This document shows positions 1 through 6,234 of a stretch of DNA of 6,663 nt, piece after piece. Origin of the DNA: Undibacterium sp. Lineage in GTDB: Bacteria > Pseudomonadota > Gammaproteobacteria > Burkholderiales > Burkholderiaceae_D. The notes beneath the pieces were generated by a model. That model worked only from the letters and a program-made list of their open reading frames with translations. It made no database searches and had not been told where the DNA came from. The stretch covers positions 1 to 6,663 of the forward strand of contig JAIELM010000333.1 of NCBI GenBank assembly GCA_019752975.1, in the 5' to 3' direction. The position numbers were made by a program, and so were the translations under genes. Within the stretch, counting starts at the first letter, position 1. Each line of letters opens with the position of its first letter.

Positions 1-87
1 ACTAATACCAACTAATCCAATAACTAATATCTTTGCCCAGGTTTTCTCATACCATAAACCTACAGATTCAATTGCGGTAACTAAAGC
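1..87 (-). other. DUF2127-like membrane-protein fragment joined in frame to the IclR gene
   Basis: Codons 216-244 of the IclR reading frame encode a hydrophobic stretch containing AIESVGLWYEKTWAK (220-234), followed by ILVIGLVGIS at the edge. From memory, DUF2127 membrane proteins carry a conserved pattern close to 'YALLRxxEAxGLWxxRxWAEWL', and this segment fits it from the Tyr at 215 onward. It does not fit any IclR C-terminus I know. Composition changes too: about 30 of the 87 bases are G or C, clearly lower than the IclR part. The other two minus-strand frames hit stops just past the junction, so a simple frameshift does not restore an IclR ending. The fragment may mark a real deletion or recombination, or an assembly join. 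The family match is by recollection. Confidence 0.55.
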
Positions 88-732
88 ATAAATTCCCGCA
101 GCCATACAACGCACACCTAATTCCAATTCCTCATTGTCGCGCGCGTAGCCATTGCTACGAACCGAGGCCAGTTCACGTTCTAACTTGGCGACATCGGTGA
201 TGGAATTTTTATTGTGACCTGCTAGCCCAGTGCGCGTGATGTAAGAGCGCAAAGCTTTGGGCTCATCAATAGACAAAAAAATCTTGCCAGTTGATGTCAG
301 ATGCAGTGGGGCACGCCCTCCGATGGCACGCACCACTTGCATCCCTGAGCGCTCAGAAAATGCGCGGTCAATATAGACAATTTCATCTCCTTGGCGCAGC
401 GAAAGATTAATCGTCTGATTGGTAATTTTGTGTAAATTGCGCATAAACTCCAAGGCCGCTTCTCGCACATCTAAGCGACTTTTGACGATATTACCGAATT
501 CAAGCAAGCGCATTCCTAATCGATAGGTTCCAGTATCGACTCGATCTACAAAACGGGTAATCACCAGATCATTAAGGATGCGGTGTGCCGTCGAAGGATG
601 CAAGCCTGTCACTTGCGACAATTCTTTGAGGCTAACTGGCTCTTGATATTGCGTCAGGGCGTCTAGTAGCGAGACTAGGCGTTCTATCACTTGTATCGAA
701 GTTTTCTCATGGGGTGCGAGGGGTGTGGTCAT
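1..732 (-). CDS. IclR-family transcriptional regulator, partial, with an aberrant C-terminal end
   Basis: This is a DNA-binding regulator of the IclR family, read from the ATG at 732 down to the left edge: 244 codons, no stop. Residues 12-75 form the N-terminal winged helix-turn-helix, with the recognition region around VTGLHPSTAHRILNDL (41-56) and the wing ending in GTYRLG (68-73). Residues 85-215 are the effector-binding domain, with the usual blocks GGRAPLHLTSTGK (138-150) and NGYARDNEELELGVRCMAAG (194-213). The family normally continues after GIY (213-215) for about 40-50 residues with an 'xxGxxVAGLSxSAP'-like strand. Here that is absent and a hydrophobic DUF2127-like sequence follows in frame. 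No strong Shine-Dalgarno precedes the start, which was chosen because it gives the usual short leader before the HTH. The effector is unknown. As a protein it is probably defective or chimeric. The family call is firm; the fate of the C-terminus is not. Confidence 0.88.
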   Translation of the reverse strand, partial: MTTPLAPHEKTSIQVIERLVSLLDALTQYQEPVSLKELSQVTGLHPSTAHRILNDLVITRFVDRVDTGTYRLGMRLLEFGNIVKSRLDVREAALEFMRNLHKITNQTINLSLRQGDEIVYIDRAFSERSGMQVVRAIGGRAPLHLTSTGKIFLSIDEPKALRSYITRTGLAGHNKNSITDVAKLERELASVRSNGYARDNEELELGVRCMAAGIYALVTAIESVGLWYEKTWAKILVIGLVGIS

Positions 733-762
733 GGCTTTAAATTGTGCGTCGCAATAACAGGC

Positions 763-791
763 TTTATACCACATTATGAAAAAAGGTGGTA
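763..791 (-). promoter_or_regulatory. Possible promoter and operator of the IclR-type gene
   Basis: On the minus strand TATAAA (763-768) is preceded by TGG, giving an extended -10 element (TGG-TATAAA) about 30 bases before the start codon. No good -35 is visible, which is common with extended -10 promoters. A perfect 6-bp inverted repeat, TACCAC (767-772) and GTGGTA (786-791) with a 13-base spacer, overlaps the -10 and reaches the -35 position. IclR regulators often repress their own genes through palindromes placed this way. The assignment is inferred from position and symmetry only, and the arms are short enough to arise by chance. Confidence 0.35.
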
Positions 792-856
792 GCCGGTGCT
801 TAGGGTGAATAGGGGAAATTTTGTGTATTACGAATTTTCGTTTGCTTTCTTCAGTG

Positions 857-862
857 TAATAT
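857..862 (+). promoter_or_regulatory. Weak candidate -10 element for dgkA
   Basis: TAATAT lies 87 bases before the dgkA start in the gap shared with the divergent IclR gene. The sequence at a normal -35 distance (around 834-839, ATTTTC) is poor, so this is only the best-looking -10 in the gap. No terminator or other conserved structure is visible between 792 and 936. Confidence 0.22.
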
Positions 863-948
863 GTCGGGATATTGAATGAGCACTTCAGCTCAGCACAGTT
901 CAGGAAAGATATTTCATTAATGTTTTAACGTTTTTTAGGAAAACCTAC

Positions 949-1356
949 ATGAGTGAGCAAGACAAATTCGTTCCGCAACAAGTGAGTGAATTTAAAAGTA
1001 AGGGCGGATTGAAAAGGATATTCTCGGCGGTATTTTATTCTTTGGATGGTTTTAGGTCGGCATGGAAGCATGAACACGCGTTTCGTCAGGAGTTGGTTTT
1101 AGTGATTATCGGCTCTGTGGTCGCACTGCTATTACCGATTTCGATTTTTCAAAAGCTGTTGATGATTGCGGTACTGTTTCAAGTTTTGGTGGTCGAATTG
1201 ATCAACTCCGCCGTTGAGGCGGTCGTTGATCGAGTGTCTTTAGAGCGCCACGACTTATCCAAGAACGCCAAGGATTTCGGTAGTGCCGCCGTGATGTTGA
1301 CATGCTTGATCGCGCTCGTCACTTGGTCGGTGATATTGTACGAACGTTTCCGTTAA
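949..1356 (+). CDS. dgkA: Diacylglycerol kinase, DgkA type (integral membrane)
   Basis: The enzyme phosphorylates diacylglycerol to phosphatidic acid at the inner membrane, returning the lipid released by transfer of phospholipid headgroups to periplasmic glucans or lipid A. At 135 residues it is slightly longer than the 122-residue E. coli protein because of a polar N-terminal extension of about 14 residues. With that offset the known catalytic positions all line up: E42, E48, E83, N86, E90, K108 and D109, inside the signatures [15 protein letters not shown] (83-97) and [11 protein letters not shown] (105-115). Three membrane helices are expected near 47-65, 67-90 and 110-131, after an amphipathic N-terminal helix. 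AGGA at 937-940, eight bases before the ATG, supports the start. Its TAA shares bases with the stop of the convergent PLP-enzyme gene, so the two transcripts must overlap. No terminator hairpin is visible at its end. Confidence 0.97.
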   Translation: MSEQDKFVPQQVSEFKSKGGLKRIFSAVFYSLDGFRSAWKHEHAFRQELVLVIIGSVVALLLPISIFQKLLMIAVLFQVLVVELINSAVEAVVDRVSLERHDLSKNAKDFGSAAVMLTCLIALVTWSVILYERFR

Positions 1357-2687
1357 CTCTGTGATTGCAATAAGTAGTGCAGAGTTGCTTCAAAATGGCT
1401 TAGAAATTCCTTGGCATTTTCCAGTGTGAATACCAAGGGCGGTTTGATTTTGATCACGTTGTCATACGGGCCGTCGGTGGATAATAAAACACCTAGTTCC
1501 TTCATGTATTCGATCGCCGCCTTGGCTTCCTTGGTGGCCGGTTGTAAAGTGACTTGGTCAGAAATGAATTCTATCCCTATGAATAGGCCGGTGCCACGCA
1601 CTTCGCCAATGATGGGGAAACGCTGCTGCAATAGACGCAAATGCTTGAGTAAATAATCGCCAACTAAACGCGCATTTGCTTGCAATCCCTCTTTCTCTAT
1701 CACATCCAAAACCGCTAAACCCATTGCACAAGAAACGGGATTGCCTGCGAAGGTATTGAAGTACTCCATGCCGTTCATAAATGCTTGGGCAATTTCGGGT
1801 CTGGTAACGACGGCACCCATAGGATGTCCATTGCAAATCGGTTTGCCCATAGTGACGATATCGGGAATCACCTGCTGCATTTGAAATGCCCAGAAATGCG
1901 TACCAGCGCGCCCAAAACCGACTTGCACCTCATCAGAGATACAGACAGCGCCAGCGGCTCTTGCGTGCGCGTAGGCGGCTTTTAAATAGCCTGGTGGCAG
2001 AACTACTTGGCCGCCGCATCCCAAAATCGATTCACAGAAAAAAGCCGCCGGTTTTTCACCTTTTTCCTGTATTGCTAGAGTCGCCCTTTGCACATCTTGG
2101 GCATACAGTTCGCCGCAGTCTGGGTCATCGTGTCGGTAAGCGCCGCGGTAAGGGTTGGGAATGGTAGCCACTTGCACATGCGGTGGCTTACCCTGTCCGC
2201 CCTTGCCATCAAACTTGTAGGGACTGAGTTCTATCATGCTAGGAGAGTTGCCGTGATAGGCGTGGTCGACCACAATAATGTTCTGTGCTTGGGTATAGTT
2301 GCGTGCCAATCGCAGGGCTAGATCATTTGCCTCGGTTCCCGAATTGGTCAAAAAAATCACCGATAATTCGGATGGAAAAGTAGCGCTTAGGCGTTGGGCA
2401 TACTCAACGATATTGTCATGTAAGTAGCGCGTATTGGTATTGAGTTGCGCCATTTGCGCTTGCCCTGCGCTCACTACACTAGGGTGGCAATGGCCGACAT
2501 GGCAAACGTTATTAACCATGTCTAAATAGGCTTTACCTTGTTCGTCATACAAATGCGCCCCTGCGCCACGTACCATTTTAATTGGTGAGCGATAGGACGT
2601 GCTTAAACTAGGATTGAGGTGACGCTGACGCAGTGCAATGATTTCTTCTGAGCTGCGTTGTGGAATGTTTGAATCAATCGAGTTCAT
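1353..2687 (-). CDS. Class-III PLP enzyme of the AGXT2L (ethanolamine-phosphate / phosphohydroxylysine phospholyase) type
   Basis: This 444-residue fold-type I PLP enzyme belongs to class-III aminotransferases by fold. The PLP lysine is K282 in [11 protein letters not shown] (279-289). D252 in [10 protein letters not shown] (251-260) should hold the pyridine nitrogen, SGTEA (116-120) and T312 the phosphate, and YHG (144-146) the ring. Blocks such as [30 protein letters not shown] and [15 protein letters not shown] closely recall vertebrate ETNPPL and PHYKPL. Those are not transaminases: they eliminate phosphate and ammonia from phosphoethanolamine or 5-phosphohydroxylysine, leaving an aldehyde. 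Its ATG overlaps the stop of the upstream kinase gene (ATGA, 2684-2687), consistent with translational coupling, and its own Shine-Dalgarno is weak. Phospholyase activity is inferred from subfamily resemblance plus the kinase partner. A true omega-aminotransferase (for example alanine-glyoxylate type) remains possible. The substrate is not readable from sequence. Confidence 0.88.
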   Translation of the reverse strand: MNSIDSNIPQRSSEEIIALRQRHLNPSLSTSYRSPIKMVRGAGAHLYDEQGKAYLDMVNNVCHVGHCHPSVVSAGQAQMAQLNTNTRYLHDNIVEYAQRLSATFPSELSVIFLTNSGTEANDLALRLARNYTQAQNIIVVDHAYHGNSPSMIELSPYKFDGKGGQGKPPHVQVATIPNPYRGAYRHDDPDCGELYAQDVQRATLAIQEKGEKPAAFFCESILGCGGQVVLPPGYLKAAYAHARAAGAVCISDEVQVGFGRAGTHFWAFQMQQVIPDIVTMGKPICNGHPMGAVVTRPEIAQAFMNGMEYFNTFAGNPVSCAMGLAVLDVIEKEGLQANARLVGDYLLKHLRLLQQRFPIIGEVRGTGLFIGIEFISDQVTLQPATKEAKAAIEYMKELGVLLSTDGPYDNVIKIKPPLVFTLENAKEFLSHFEATLHYLLQSQS

Positions 2688-3706
2688 GGTTCTTGTGTTG
2701 ATATTTGGTTGAGATTAAGTCCGCCGCTGATGGTATCGAGCTGCACCAATAAACGCCGTACGCCTTTTTGTGAGATGAGGATGTATTGGTTATCCGGGTC
2801 GCGGCGTTGTGCGATACTTGCCATTAAAATGCTTTGACATAGACGTGCCAAAATGCAGGGCATCAGTGCTTGTAATTCAGCCGAGCTCAATGGCGTGATT
2901 GTATGATAGTGGCTAATAATTCGGAGTAGGGTGGAGAGCACATCTTGGTCTTGTTCCACATGTTGGAGCGCGTAAGTAATCGCAATCGCTAAATCAAATA
3001 CCCGAAATTGATAACACATATCGCCAAAATCGATAAATCCATTGACCTCGATCGGGACATCATCTACCGGGCTCGATACGATCACATTGTAATCGTTGGC
3101 ATCATTGTGGATCACTTGCATGGGTAAGCTTTGCTGCCAAGATTTTTCGTGTGCTAGGAAATAGTTGGTATGTCGAGTCAGCAAATCGGCTAATCGGGGA
3201 TGGTTAATGTGCTGAATTTCCGGACATAGCTGGGCTAAATTACTGATATTCCAATCCACATAGCGATGCATGTTAGGGTGCTTGAAGTGGTGAAGGCCGA
3301 GCGCTATTTTTGCCATGGCAAGCCCCAAGCTTTTTTGCAGGCGAGCTTGATTAATATCCTGTCGGGCGGCCATAGTTGCATACACGTCACCGGCTACAAA
3401 ACGCATTAGACGCATATGGCAAAGTTGTTCTTGTTGGGTTTTTATCGGAATGATGTGGCGACCATCGCAAGCTAATTGCACCGAAGGTAAAGCGAGTTCA
3501 GGTACGCTTTGTTCTAGGTGGAGTAGGGCAGCGTTTTCAAAATCGAGATCATCATAAGACCAATTGGGGTTGGCAATTTTGAGGACAAAAACGCCTTGTT
3601 CGTTTTGGATTTTAAAATTGTGATCGGCGTAGGATGGAAGTTCGCTAGCTGTGCCCGACATTTGCCAATGCTGCTGAAGTAGTACTAGTGCGGTCTGAAT
3701 ATTCAT
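2684..3706 (-). CDS. APH-fold small-molecule kinase, hydroxylysine-kinase-like (COG2334 type)
   Basis: This 340-residue cytosolic kinase has the aminoglycoside-phosphotransferase / choline-kinase fold. The N-lobe carries the ATP lysine K43 in FVLKI (40-44). The catalytic loop is HNDANDYN (200-207), with D202 the likely base and N207 a metal ligand. The metal-binding DFG is D226-G228 in GFIDFGDM (223-230), followed by the helix [11 protein letters not shown] (237-247). The GFIDFGDM...DLAIA pattern and the length recall hydroxylysine kinase (HYKK/AGPHD1) and bacterial relatives once annotated as homoserine kinase type II. The adjacent AGXT2L-type enzyme is the known functional partner of that family, so the likely role is phosphorylating a hydroxyl on an amino alcohol or amino acid for elimination by the next enzyme. 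The gene begins 6 bases after the nucleotidase stop, without a clear Shine-Dalgarno. The exact substrate (ethanolamine, hydroxylysine or other) is unknown. Confidence 0.85.
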   Translation of the reverse strand: MNIQTALVLLQQHWQMSGTASELPSYADHNFKIQNEQGVFVLKIANPNWSYDDLDFENAALLHLEQSVPELALPSVQLACDGRHIIPIKTQQEQLCHMRLMRFVAGDVYATMAARQDINQARLQKSLGLAMAKIALGLHHFKHPNMHRYVDWNISNLAQLCPEIQHINHPRLADLLTRHTNYFLAHEKSWQQSLPMQVIHNDANDYNVIVSSPVDDVPIEVNGFIDFGDMCYQFRVFDLAIAITYALQHVEQDQDVLSTLLRIISHYHTITPLSSAELQALMPCILARLCQSILMASIAQRRDPDNQYILISQKGVRRLLVQLDTISGGLNLNQISTQEP

Positions 3707-3712
3707 GTCAAC

Positions 3713-4612
3713 TTATTGTTTGTAAGGCACACGCCCGGTGGGAACAACACTGGAAGCGCTGATGCAATGTCCATGTTGATCATCAAAAAACATATGTGGC
3801 TTGAAGGCTGCTAGCACTGCGGCCTTGTTGACACCACCCATAAAAAAAGTTTCGTCTATGGCGATATTCCAAGCGCGCAAAGTGCGTATCACGCGCTCAT
3901 GAGCAGGGGATGAACGGGCCGTGACCAAGGCCGTACGCAAAGGAAAGGCACGACCATCTGGATCTTTAAAATTGTTTTGCAAGTAGGATAAAGCCACCAA
4001 TAGTCGCGCAAACGGACCTTCCGGTAAGGGCTTTTTAGCGTTGGCACGCTCATGTAATTCAAAAGCTTCTATGCCACCGGCCTGATAAATACGTTCGGCT
4101 TCATCCGAAAAAATCACTGCATCGCCGTCAAATGCGATCCGAATTTGATCAAGATCGGCGACACCTTCAGATAATTGATACAGCAAAGCAGCAGCCACTC
4201 CCGCATTAATCGCCGCCTGTACATCGTCTTCGTGCAAAGATAAAAATAGACTCACATTAAAGGCTTGCAGATAGGGGGATAAAGAAGCGCCACCAACTAA
4301 AGCCGCGCGACTAATATCTAAAGCATAGTGGGCAATGGAATTGAAAATACGCAAAGAAGTTTCTGAGGAATTGCGCGACATGATCACCACTTCGACCAGC
4401 CGCGCCTCAGGAGTGAGCTGGTTGAGCTTAAGCAAAGCCTTGACCAAAGAAAATCCCGCGCCGGGTTTTAGTACCGCATTTTCGTGATCTAGTTGATGCT
4501 GGCGATAGGCAGCGAGGCCTTGATTCTGAAAAATATTTTCTTCGATTTCGAGATCGAATAGAGCGCGAGAAGAGATGCCAATGACGAGCAGTTTATCAAG
4601 AGAGAAGGGCAT
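3713..4612 (-). CDS. Cytosolic-type 5'-nucleotidase (NT5C1-like, Pfam 5_nucleotid family)
   Basis: This 299-residue protein resembles the compact bacterial relatives of eukaryotic cytosolic 5'-nucleotidase I, which hydrolyse nucleoside monophosphates to nucleosides and phosphate by a HAD-like mechanism. Recognisable blocks are IGISSRALFDLE (11-22), EVVIMSRNS (74-82), IRIAFDGDAVIFSDE (157-171), LVTARSSPAHERVIRTLRAW (229-248) and FFDDQHGH (275-282). D162 and D164 of FDGDAV fit the nucleophile and acid-base pair of the HAD-type motif. D277 and D278 fit the metal-binding end of the fold. No signal peptide is present. It is the first gene of the minus-strand cluster, ending 6 bases before the kinase start. 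The Shine-Dalgarno before its ATG is weak, but MPFSLDKLLVIGIS is a normal start for the family. Its link to the kinase-phospholyase pair is positional only; the preferred nucleotide is unknown. Confidence 0.9.
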   Translation of the reverse strand: MPFSLDKLLVIGISSRALFDLEIEENIFQNQGLAAYRQHQLDHENAVLKPGAGFSLVKALLKLNQLTPEARLVEVVIMSRNSSETSLRIFNSIAHYALDISRAALVGGASLSPYLQAFNVSLFLSLHEDDVQAAINAGVAAALLYQLSEGVADLDQIRIAFDGDAVIFSDEAERIYQAGGIEAFELHERANAKKPLPEGPFARLLVALSYLQNNFKDPDGRAFPLRTALVTARSSPAHERVIRTLRAWNIAIDETFFMGGVNKAAVLAAFKPHMFFDDQHGHCISASSVVPTGRVPYKQ

Positions 4613-4667
4613 GTTTTCAGTTTATCTTCTGCTTTATTGGTGATTGATATTCAGGTCGAGCAATGGA

Positions 4668-4716
4668 AGCGATAAAGATATCTCTTAATGGCCAAAATTT
4701 ATCGCTACTTTTTTTT
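4668..4716 (+). terminator. Terminator-like hairpin with T-tract in the gap upstream of the 5'-nucleotidase
   Basis: A perfect 9-bp inverted repeat, AGCGATAAA (4668-4676) and TTTATCGCT (4698-4706), encloses a 21-base loop and is followed at 4709-4716 by eight T. In the plus direction this has the shape of an intrinsic terminator, though the loop is long and the stem AT-rich. No plus-strand gene lies upstream for it to end, only the antisense of the nucleotidase gene. On the minus strand the same repeat lies 56-94 bases upstream of the nucleotidase start and could instead be a leader hairpin or an operator. Confidence 0.45.
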
Positions 4717-4783
4717 GTAAAACTGAGAAGCCCGAATTCTTAAAGGTGTCTAAATGAAGCATGAGCTTATCATACCATTGGGT

Positions 4784-4830
4784 GGGTATTTTCTAGTTTA
4801 GAAACCCTTCGTTCAGTCGAATATTTTTTT
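4784..4830 (+). terminator. Second hairpin pair with T-tract (possible terminator or small-RNA end)
   Basis: GGGT (4784-4787) and TTCTA (4791-4795) pair with TAGAA (4799-4803) and ACCC (4804-4807), leaving a three-base bulge and a three-base loop. A short second stem, TTCG (4808-4811) with CGAA (4818-4821), follows. After it comes a T-run to 4830. In the plus direction this resembles an intrinsic terminator without an upstream gene. It might end a small RNA starting in the gap, or be an operator for the metallohydrolase. There is no direct evidence of transcription. Confidence 0.3.
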
Positions 4831-4888
4831 GAGTTTCGGGTAATTAATTGACTGATATGGTGGCCCGAGCAAGGATATGCGGGCGGCA

Positions 4889-4915
4889 TTTACATTTTTC
4901 TGAAGAGAATAAAAT
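4889..4915 (+). promoter_or_regulatory. Candidate promoter for the metallo-beta-lactamase-fold gene
   Basis: TTTACA (4889-4894) and TAAAAT (4910-4915) resemble sigma-70 -35 and -10 elements, but the 15-base spacer is shorter than optimal. It would give a 5' leader of about 140 bases. TTGACT at 4848-4853 is a better -35 but lacks a well-placed -10. TACAAT at 5013-5018 is a good -10 without a -35. The true promoter cannot be settled from sequence. Confidence 0.28.
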
Positions 4916-5049
4916 CGAGCTATTGTGAAAGCACACTACGGGGTTAGCATGAGCATAAAACCCAGCGTGGTAGATGCGCACTTGAGTGAAAACAAGTTTT
5001 GTCGATGTACATTACAATCATGGCTGGGTATTTTATTCCACTTATGATT

Positions 5050-5053
5050 GGAG
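5050..5053 (+). promoter_or_regulatory. Ribosome binding site fixing the start of the secreted metallohydrolase
   Basis: GGAG lies seven bases before the ATG at 5061, ideal spacing. The frame is open upstream to an ATG-less region, with a possible GTG at 4986, but that longer start has no Shine-Dalgarno. It would also put 25 polar and aromatic residues in front of a normal signal peptide. The start at 5061 is therefore preferred. Confidence 0.8.
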
Positions 5054-5060
5054 CATCCAC

Positions 5061-6047
5061 ATGCGTTTATCTACTTTAAACGGTTTTAAAAAAAATCTCG
5101 TTGGCGCAAGTCTCGCCACATTATTGGGTGCCGCCACTCTTTTTGCGCTGCCCACACATGCTGCAACACCCATGGTCAAATCAGCCACACCCGGTTTTTA
5201 TCGTGTGATGTTGGGTGATTTTGAAGTCACTGCGCTATTTGACGGTGCCGTGAATTTACCCGTGGATCAGCTATTGACCAATACCACCAAAGAAAAAACG
5301 ATAGATGCATTAAAAAAATTCCATTTGGCGAGTCCGGTCGAGACTTCAGTCAATGCCTATTTGATCAATACTGGCACTCACTTAGTGCTTATCGATACCG
5401 GTGCAGCCAATCGTTTTGGCCCTACGCTAGGCAAGTTGCAAGCGAGTCTTAAAGCAGCCGGATATCAAGCCGAGCAAATTGATGAGGTGTATATCACGCA
5501 CATGCATGGTGATCATTTGGGTGGTTTGATCGTCGACGAAAAAATGGCTTTCCCTAATGCCGTTATACGTGCGGATCAACAGGACATGGATTTTTGGTTG
5601 AGCCAAGCCAATATGGACAAGGCAGCGGCTGATGCAAAGGGCTTTTTTCAAGTGGCAATGGCGTCCATTAATCCTTATCTCAAAGCGGGCAAATTTAAAG
5701 CTTTTGATGGCGATACCGAACTGGTGCCAGGAATTAAAGCCATCGCCACTCATGGACATACCGCTGGACATACTATTTATGCGGTTGAAAGCAAAGGGCA
5801 AAAACTGATGTTGTGGGGTGATTTGATGCACGTCGCTGCGGTTCAATTTGAAAACCCATCTATCACGATAAAATTTGACTCCGACAGCAAAGCTGCCATG
5901 GCTCAGCGCAAGAAAGCGTATGCTGACGCGGCTAAACAAGGTTATATGGTCGGCGTGGCTCATATCTCATTTCCGGGTTTGGGTTATGTGCGTAGTGAAG
6001 CAAAAGGCTATGCTTGGGTACCTGTGAATTATTCACCGTTGAAGTAA
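5061..6047 (+). CDS. Secreted metallo-beta-lactamase-fold hydrolase (lactonase / methyl-parathion-hydrolase-like group)
   Basis: The 328-residue product starts with a Sec signal peptide: basic residues to K11, a hydrophobic core at about 13-30, and a likely cut after THA (32-34). The mature protein is thus probably periplasmic or exported. The binuclear metal site is readable: HMHGDH (147-152) supplies H147, H149, D151 and H152. H233 in THGHTAGH (230-237) is the next histidine, D254 in WGDLMH (252-257) the bridging aspartate, and H301 in VAHISFPGLG (299-308) the last ligand. All ligands are present, so it should be active. The DGAVNLPVDQLLTN opening (61-74) and the WGDLMH and FPGLG blocks place it with exported MBL proteins often compared with AHL lactonases and organophosphate hydrolases. 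The substrate cannot be named. It stands alone, with its own leader and a probable terminator downstream. Confidence 0.92.
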   Translation: MRLSTLNGFKKNLVGASLATLLGAATLFALPTHAATPMVKSATPGFYRVMLGDFEVTALFDGAVNLPVDQLLTNTTKEKTIDALKKFHLASPVETSVNAYLINTGTHLVLIDTGAANRFGPTLGKLQASLKAAGYQAEQIDEVYITHMHGDHLGGLIVDEKMAFPNAVIRADQQDMDFWLSQANMDKAAADAKGFFQVAMASINPYLKAGKFKAFDGDTELVPGIKAIATHGHTAGHTIYAVESKGQKLMLWGDLMHVAAVQFENPSITIKFDSDSKAAMAQRKKAYADAAKQGYMVGVAHISFPGLGYVRSEAKGYAWVPVNYSPLK

Positions 6048-6071
6048 AACTCCTAGGCTAGTACTTGGGTT

Positions 6072-6098
6072 TGAAGAACGGCTTCACCTTTGTTTTTT
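6072..6098 (+). terminator. Weak intrinsic terminator after the metallohydrolase gene
   Basis: TGAAG (6072-6076) pairs with CTTCA (6082-6086) around the loop AACGG, 24 bases past the stop codon. It is followed by the T-rich run TTTGTTTTTT (6089-6098). The stem is only 5 bp, so efficiency is doubtful, but position and orientation fit. Confidence 0.5.
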
Positions 6099-6234
6099 AA
6101 GCTTATAGTGCTCTTGCCGCCGTCAGTCGTCTATGCCAAGCGTATCGTTTACCTGATTGGGATTTCAGGCGAACTATTGGTATGGTACATAGATGACTGA
6201 GTCATTATTTGTCGGTTTATCTTGGAATAGAAGA

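Larger units (their letters stand above)
4613..5060. other. Divergent intergenic region with several inverted repeats
   Basis: This non-coding gap of about 450 bases separates the minus-strand cluster from the plus-strand metallohydrolase. It must hold the promoters for both. Besides the two structures listed separately, it has GCCCG (4863-4867) facing CGGGC (4880-4884), GGGTT (4941-4945) facing AACCC (4959-4963), and a 9-base direct repeat AGCATGAGC (4758-4766 and 4946-4954). Any of these could be operators, but each is short enough to be chance. A 32-codon frame at 4949-5047 shows no coding signs. I see no tRNA or mobile-element end. Confidence 0.6.

Noticed and set aside
849..904. Three TTCAG repeats in the gap before dgkA, considered as activator sites.
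   Set aside because: Five-base repeats with irregular spacing are expected by chance; no known operator pattern fits.
1411..2321. Several open frames of 66-93 codons overlapping the PLP-enzyme gene on both strands.
   Set aside because: All sit inside a strongly supported coding sequence and look like frame shadows.
4949..5047. 32-codon frame ending 13 bases before the metallohydrolase, considered as a leader peptide.
   Set aside because: No convincing ribosome site, no recognisable pattern of regulatory codons, and a frame this short is expected by chance.
4986..5060. Longer N-terminus for the metallohydrolase (25 extra residues from 4986).
   Set aside because: It starts at a non-ATG codon without a Shine-Dalgarno and would bury the signal peptide; GGAG before 5061 fits much better.
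5427..5963. 178-codon open frame antisense to the metallohydrolase.
   Set aside because: It lies wholly opposite a well-conserved gene and its translation shows no family features; a codon-bias shadow.
6193..6234. Alternative upstream ATG for the GNAT gene.
   Set aside because: In frame, but no Shine-Dalgarno, and the 14 added residues precede the usual IREI-like family start; kept only as a remote alternative.
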